From assembly GCF_000227135.1 (NCBI RefSeq), contig NC_018245.1:675598-730292 (forward strand): a stretch of DNA of 54,695 bases, written 5' to 3'. Below the pieces are notes generated by a model, which saw only the letters and a list, made by a program, of their open reading frames with translations, did not search any database and was not told the DNA's origin. This DNA is from Leishmania donovani (Eukaryota; Euglenozoa; Kinetoplastea; Trypanosomatida; Trypanosomatidae). A program made the position numbers and the translations under genes. This document shows positions 51,120 to 54,695 of this stretch, piece by piece (within the stretch, counting starts at the first letter, position 1; each line of letters begins with the position of its first letter).

Positions 51120-53114
51120 ATGTCGGAGTTAGGCAGGGATCACCTGCCCCATATTCAGGGGGTGGCGGCGTTTCGCAAAAGCGACATTTCAACCATGCCC
51201 TCTGTGGCAGCGGCCTGCCGTGCCTCCGAACCGCTACCTCGCCTGTACACGAGCACGGCCACGCTAGGCCGCATCTATGCACCGAGCGCGCCACACCGCA
51301 TGACGAAAGGAACTGCGAGCACACAAGGCCGCGCAGCTCCTGGGCGCCGTTTTCACGCTGTACCTGCTGGAAGTCGAGCGCTCACGACAAAGGATATGCA
51401 CTGCAGGCATCCGTACCATCTCATGCCCCTTGGATCCTCCTACCACACACCGGTCGGCTACTACAGAGATGCGCTGCGCTTTGCACAGACCGTGGAGGAG
51501 TCACAGAGGACAGCCATCAAATTTGAAGAGCGCCGGTGCCGGTTGCACCTTTACAAGAAGTGCGCGTCTCACGCGCATCGGATTGCGCCTCCTTCTAGGG
51601 AGACTCGACATCTCGCCTGCACCGCGGAGCCGCCGCAGCCCGTGAAAACGGTCGGGCCTCCCGCGTTTCTCATCGTGTCCTACGACTCCATGTCATCTGT
51701 ATCGGAAAGCAAACTGGAAGATGAAGACCATAACAGTTTTTCTCCGCCATCTCCCCGCGTGCTGCAAGAGAAGGAGCCCGACAACGTCGTCGAGAATGTG
51801 ATGAGGGCGAACAATGTCAGCGCGCATGCACGTTGGTCTACGGCGGGCACCTCAGCCACGCCTCCTCTCTTTCTCGGCGATCAACTGTCGCGGCGCCCGT
51901 GCGAGACCAAGGAGCATCTGCCCACCCTGCCTGCGCAGTTAACAGGTCCGCCAGGAATCGCTGCGTCCAAGGGCGATGCGCGAGACGCTGGCGCGCAACA
52001 CGAGCTGTTGGAACAGCAGCCCCCTCGGTTAGTGGAGACTCCTTTGACGTCACACGCGATTTGGCTATCCACCTCACACCACTACACCGAGCCAGCACCG
52101 TCTGTGGCGCCGGTCTTGGAGTTTTCGGTGTACCCACTGGTGCATCGCGCCGCCGCGCATGAGGATTCGCGGACAACATTGAAGACGCTGACGATGTCTG
52201 GGGCGCCACACGGTGACCCGGGGACACTAATTTGCTTAGATACGCTGCGCACTGAGCGCCTGCTCGAGGCGCTGCAGTGGGTAGAGGCTGTCATTCAGCA
52301 CGCTACCGAGTTACAGGCACATAGGTTCACCGCGCCACCACAACTGTATTCATTGGAAGCGGAGCAGAGCTCTGCTGTGCGCCAGGGCACCAAACCGCTA
52401 CAACCTCCTCAGCACAATCCTCAGGAGGAGCAGCCACCTTGGGAGTGCACCCCTATGACAGAAGTCGTGCCCCGGCGCGAGAATGTTCCCTTTGAAGGCC
52501 TCAAGGAGCTGCGTGCACTGCGGAGGAAAGAGGCTGCCGCTCTGGTGAGCTCCTGCTTTTCAGTCGTAATCGGCGCCGTGCCCCAATCGATGTGCGGTAA
52601 GGGGACACCGACGACACCACTCGCAGCCGTCACTGCACCGACCGAGTACGAAGCCGCTGCCAACCCGCTGTCCTCGGTGCCGCCACGCCCAATCTCTGCT
52701 GCATCTGAAGAAATTTTGCACCAGCTGCGGTTGGAGGTGTCGCGTACGATGGTGAGCTCCATTTTGAGCTGCACTGCTGCGGTTCACAGGGCTTTAGTGC
52801 CGCGCAACCAGATGTGTTCCGCAAACAGGGAGGAAAAGGTAGCCACCGCTCTCGATCTCTTCTCACCGCCGCTGCTTCGTCAGACGTCCCTCGTGGAGCA
52901 CCATGATGGCACCTTATCTCCTCCGATGCTTGCCCCAGCGCGTGAGGCTGACTTGTATCAGCTGCGTCGCGATCTAGCCCATCAACTGGCGACAACAGTG
53001 ACACAGTCGACTCACCCCACAGAGTTTGCCTACGCTGATATCGATCGTGCTAAGGCAGCCAATATTTCGGAGCCGCACTTCCACAAGGTGAGTATCTTTC
53101 CCCGAATCGTCTGA
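51120..53114 (+). CDS. Unknown protein with three degenerate helical repeats; last gene before the telomere
   Basis: 664 residues, not recognised. The first 170 residues are Arg/His/Pro-rich and lack a signal. Three similar segments of about 25 residues begin at 461 (LKELRALRRKEAAALVSS), 530 (EEILHQLRLEVSRTMVSS) and 609 (EADLYQLRRDLAHQLATT), spaced 69 and 79 residues apart. Each has the pattern L-x-x-L-R followed by a basic or acidic residue and then A/V-x-S-S or similar. A related helix sits at about 382 (LLEALQWVEAVIQHAT). Such segments would form amphipathic helices. The start MSELGRDH at 51120 follows pyrimidine tracts; the frame is open back to 50859. Confidence 0.8.
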   Translation: MSELGRDHLPHIQGVAAFRKSDISTMPSVAAACRASEPLPRLYTSTATLGRIYAPSAPHRMTKGTASTQGRAAPGRRFHAVPAGSRALTTKDMHCRHPYHLMPLGSSYHTPVGYYRDALRFAQTVEESQRTAIKFEERRCRLHLYKKCASHAHRIAPPSRETRHLACTAEPPQPVKTVGPPAFLIVSYDSMSSVSESKLEDEDHNSFSPPSPRVLQEKEPDNVVENVMRANNVSAHARWSTAGTSATPPLFLGDQLSRRPCETKEHLPTLPAQLTGPPGIAASKGDARDAGAQHELLEQQPPRLVETPLTSHAIWLSTSHHYTEPAPSVAPVLEFSVYPLVHRAAAHEDSRTTLKTLTMSGAPHGDPGTLICLDTLRTERLLEALQWVEAVIQHATELQAHRFTAPPQLYSLEAEQSSAVRQGTKPLQPPQHNPQEEQPPWECTPMTEVVPRRENVPFEGLKELRALRRKEAAALVSSCFSVVIGAVPQSMCGKGTPTTPLAAVTAPTEYEAAANPLSSVPPRPISAASEEILHQLRLEVSRTMVSSILSCTAAVHRALVPRNQMCSANREEKVATALDLFSPPLLRQTSLVEHHDGTLSPPMLAPAREADLYQLRRDLAHQLATTVTQSTHPTEFAYADIDRAKAANISEPHFHKVSIFPRIV

Positions 53115-54553
53115 GCTCTCACTGCTTCACCTCATACATCCTTGCGGACTCGTGTAGAGTATCATAATATCTGCATTGCTTCTGCGTGAGGGGCCACAGG
53201 CTCGCCTGCGCCATTGCATGTACATTCAAAAACTGTTTCTCACTCTTCTTTTATTGATTCTCACTCCAACATGCCCCATCCTCCCTCCGCGTCCCTATCC
53301 GCCTACGGTGTCGCTTCTGCACTTTTTCCCTCGCGTCAGAATTAGCAATCGTATCGCAAACGAGGCGATGAAGCAACGGAAGAGATGTGGGCGCGGCTGG
53401 GTATGGCACGGATGAGTGCAAGCGCATCTCCTCCTTTTCTTTTCGCTGTTGCTAATTTTTCTCTCGTTCTTTTCATCCTATGTACACTGTTTGGTTACCT
53501 GCAACACAACATCTGGAAACGTAAGGTATTACACACCCCGGAAAGTCTCGACAGAGCTGAAGAATCCTTGCTACAAAAGGACCGCCACCGCTAGACGGGC
53601 AGCGCGGGTTGACTGAGCTGGCGCACAGGTGCAAAGAGCGAAAAAGCACATAGGCTGCAGTGCATCGCGTAAAGCAGCGGTGGGGGCTATCGTAGACGCC
53701 ACGTTTGCCGCGCATTGTCCCACGCCTATCTTCGTGATCGATGCTGACATTTTCCTTTTTATAAATACGCCGTTTCGGCGTTTTCATCTCTCCTCACCTT
53801 CCCTATTCTCGGGTTTCGACTGACGCACTGCGCATCTGCCATTTGTTCGGTCTCACTGACCGAGGCACTGCGGACGACACAGATGAATACACGCACACAC
53901 ATTCAAACCGACAGAAACGCACTAGGATGACACGTAGACGCTTGTTTCTCGTGGACAGCTGTATCAACACCACCACTGCTCACAGCTGATGAGCCTGCGC
54001 CGAAGAATTCGTGCGCTTGTCTCCACTGAACTAGAGCGAGTTTAAGCTGCCGCGACACAACGAGGCCCCATCCTCCCAGGCGCTGCAGCGTCCGACAGGA
54101 ACCTTGTTGCGCAAGTCATCGCTCCGTCCGGCTCCCTGTCTCACTATCTTACACCGCGGTCACCCAGCGGAGACGCTTTCATGCGCATACTCTTGACCGC
54201 CTAGAGCATCAGCCGAAGTTATGACACCCACTCAACTCGGAGAGGTGAGCATGACGAGTTCCGCCGTATCCGACATCAAACCCTCTCACCGTGTGCACTC
54301 CCGCACTCCAGCCGCTGGTGCTAGGCGCCGGCCGCGAACTCGACGGCCCCTCTGCTCTGGAGAGGTGCACCGGCTCTGCGTGCGCTAGATTTAAGTGGCA
54401 TCATCGTATAGCACATTCCTGCGCTCGAAGGGCGAACACCTGCGCCAGAGGTTCTGCTCCTGAAGCCGTGGCCTGCCGTGAGTACCATCCCTACGCTGCT
54501 GAGGTGCTGCATGCTCCATGGCTCTGCCATGCACCCGAAAACGTACGTTAACG
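53115..54553. other. Subtelomeric spacer
   Basis: 1.4 kb with no supported gene. T-rich tracts at 53225-53270 and 53440-53480, mixed sequence after. It leads directly into telomere-like repeats. Confidence 0.7.
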
Positions 54554-54588
54554 CTTACGGGTACGGGTACGGATTAGGGTTAGGGTTT
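54554..54588 (+). repeat. Interstitial variant telomeric repeats
   Basis: Tandem TACGGG-type units (with TACGGA) run directly into two TTAGGG units. These are diverged telomere hexamers inside the chromosome end, not the terminal array. Confidence 0.8.
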
Positions 54589-54663
54589 TCCTCTCCACTG
54601 ATTCCTTGCACAGCGACACCCTCTCCAACAGGACGGGGGCGTGACGGTGTACTGGTGTACTGG
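54589..54663 (+). other. Telomere-associated spacer with octamer repeat
   Basis: About 75 bases between the variant and terminal telomere arrays. It ends in two copies of TGTACTGG before the first TTAGGG and contains GACGGGGGCGTGACGG. Its position and short conserved boxes resemble the Leishmania telomere-associated sequence, an identification I make from memory only. Confidence 0.6.
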
Positions 54664-54695
54664 TTAGGGTTAGGGTTAGGGTTAGGGTTAGGGTT
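54664..54695 (+). repeat. Terminal telomeric repeat array (TTAGGG)n
   Basis: Five perfect TTAGGG units plus TT reach the window end. The G-rich strand runs outward on +, so this is the right chromosome end. Confidence 0.97.

Noticed and set aside
1..54695. tRNA, rRNA or snoRNA genes, bacterial-type operons, defence systems
   Set aside because: No cloverleaf, A/B-box pair, rRNA core or snoRNA box cluster stood out by eye, and there are no bacterial gene clusters. A covariance-model scan would be needed to exclude small RNA genes.

Overview
The window looks like the right end of a Leishmania chromosome. It is GC-rich, all recognisable genes are intron-free and lie on the + strand, and long pyrimidine-rich intergenic tracts end in AG just before the genes. 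The + strand runs into a terminal TTAGGG array at 54664-54695. The order of a nucleoside hydrolase, a kinesin, a NOC2 protein and gamma-glutamylcysteine synthetase matches what I recall of the end of Leishmania chromosome 18. That assignment is from memory, and the species cannot be fixed from the sequence alone.

Layout. Bases 1-252 hold the C-terminal end of a gene, perhaps the plasma-membrane H+-ATPase. Next come a kinesin with a split motor domain (4269-8246), an SLC35B4-type nucleotide-sugar transporter (8993-10084), a BTB-like coiled-coil protein (10677-11936), a calcyphosin-like EF-hand protein (12517-14298), a membrane RING protein (16235-16699), a nucleoside hydrolase (19679-20623), a tail-anchored unknown protein (23078-23719), a second kinesin (25623-28013), NOC2 (28649-30613), GOT1 (32445-32876), a degenerate Nudix-like protein (33869-34546), a DRC8-like EF-hand protein (36854-37621), a small unknown protein (38453-38809), a TPR-J-domain co-chaperone (40016-41758), GSH1 (42966-45029) and a large unknown protein with internal repeats (51120-53114). 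These would be one polycistronic unit transcribed toward the telomere and resolved by trans-splicing.

Repeats. Two dispersed families sit between the genes. Family 1 is a roughly 600-bp GC-rich element, SIDER-like in size and position, at 3014-3635, 14870-15480 and 17474-18695. Family 2 carries the 5' signature of L1Tc/ingi retroposons. It has a minus-strand copy A (21118-21595), a plus-strand copy B (35720-36197) and a plus-strand copy C (45413 onward). Copy C appears to head a decayed non-LTR retroposon with apurinic endonuclease and reverse transcriptase remnants up to 49958. A and B form a near-perfect inverted repeat. B and C form direct repeats bracketing GSH1, an arrangement that could support amplification of this thiol-biosynthesis gene.

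Assembly. There are eight N runs, all in or beside repeats. Five are exactly 99 bases, and three of these have the same sequence on both sides, which suggests unjoined overlapping contigs rather than tandem repeats. Copy-number statements should allow for this. I found no RNA genes, CRISPR arrays or bacterial-type systems. The most interesting biology is the repeat architecture around GSH1 and the telomere-adjacent retroposon.
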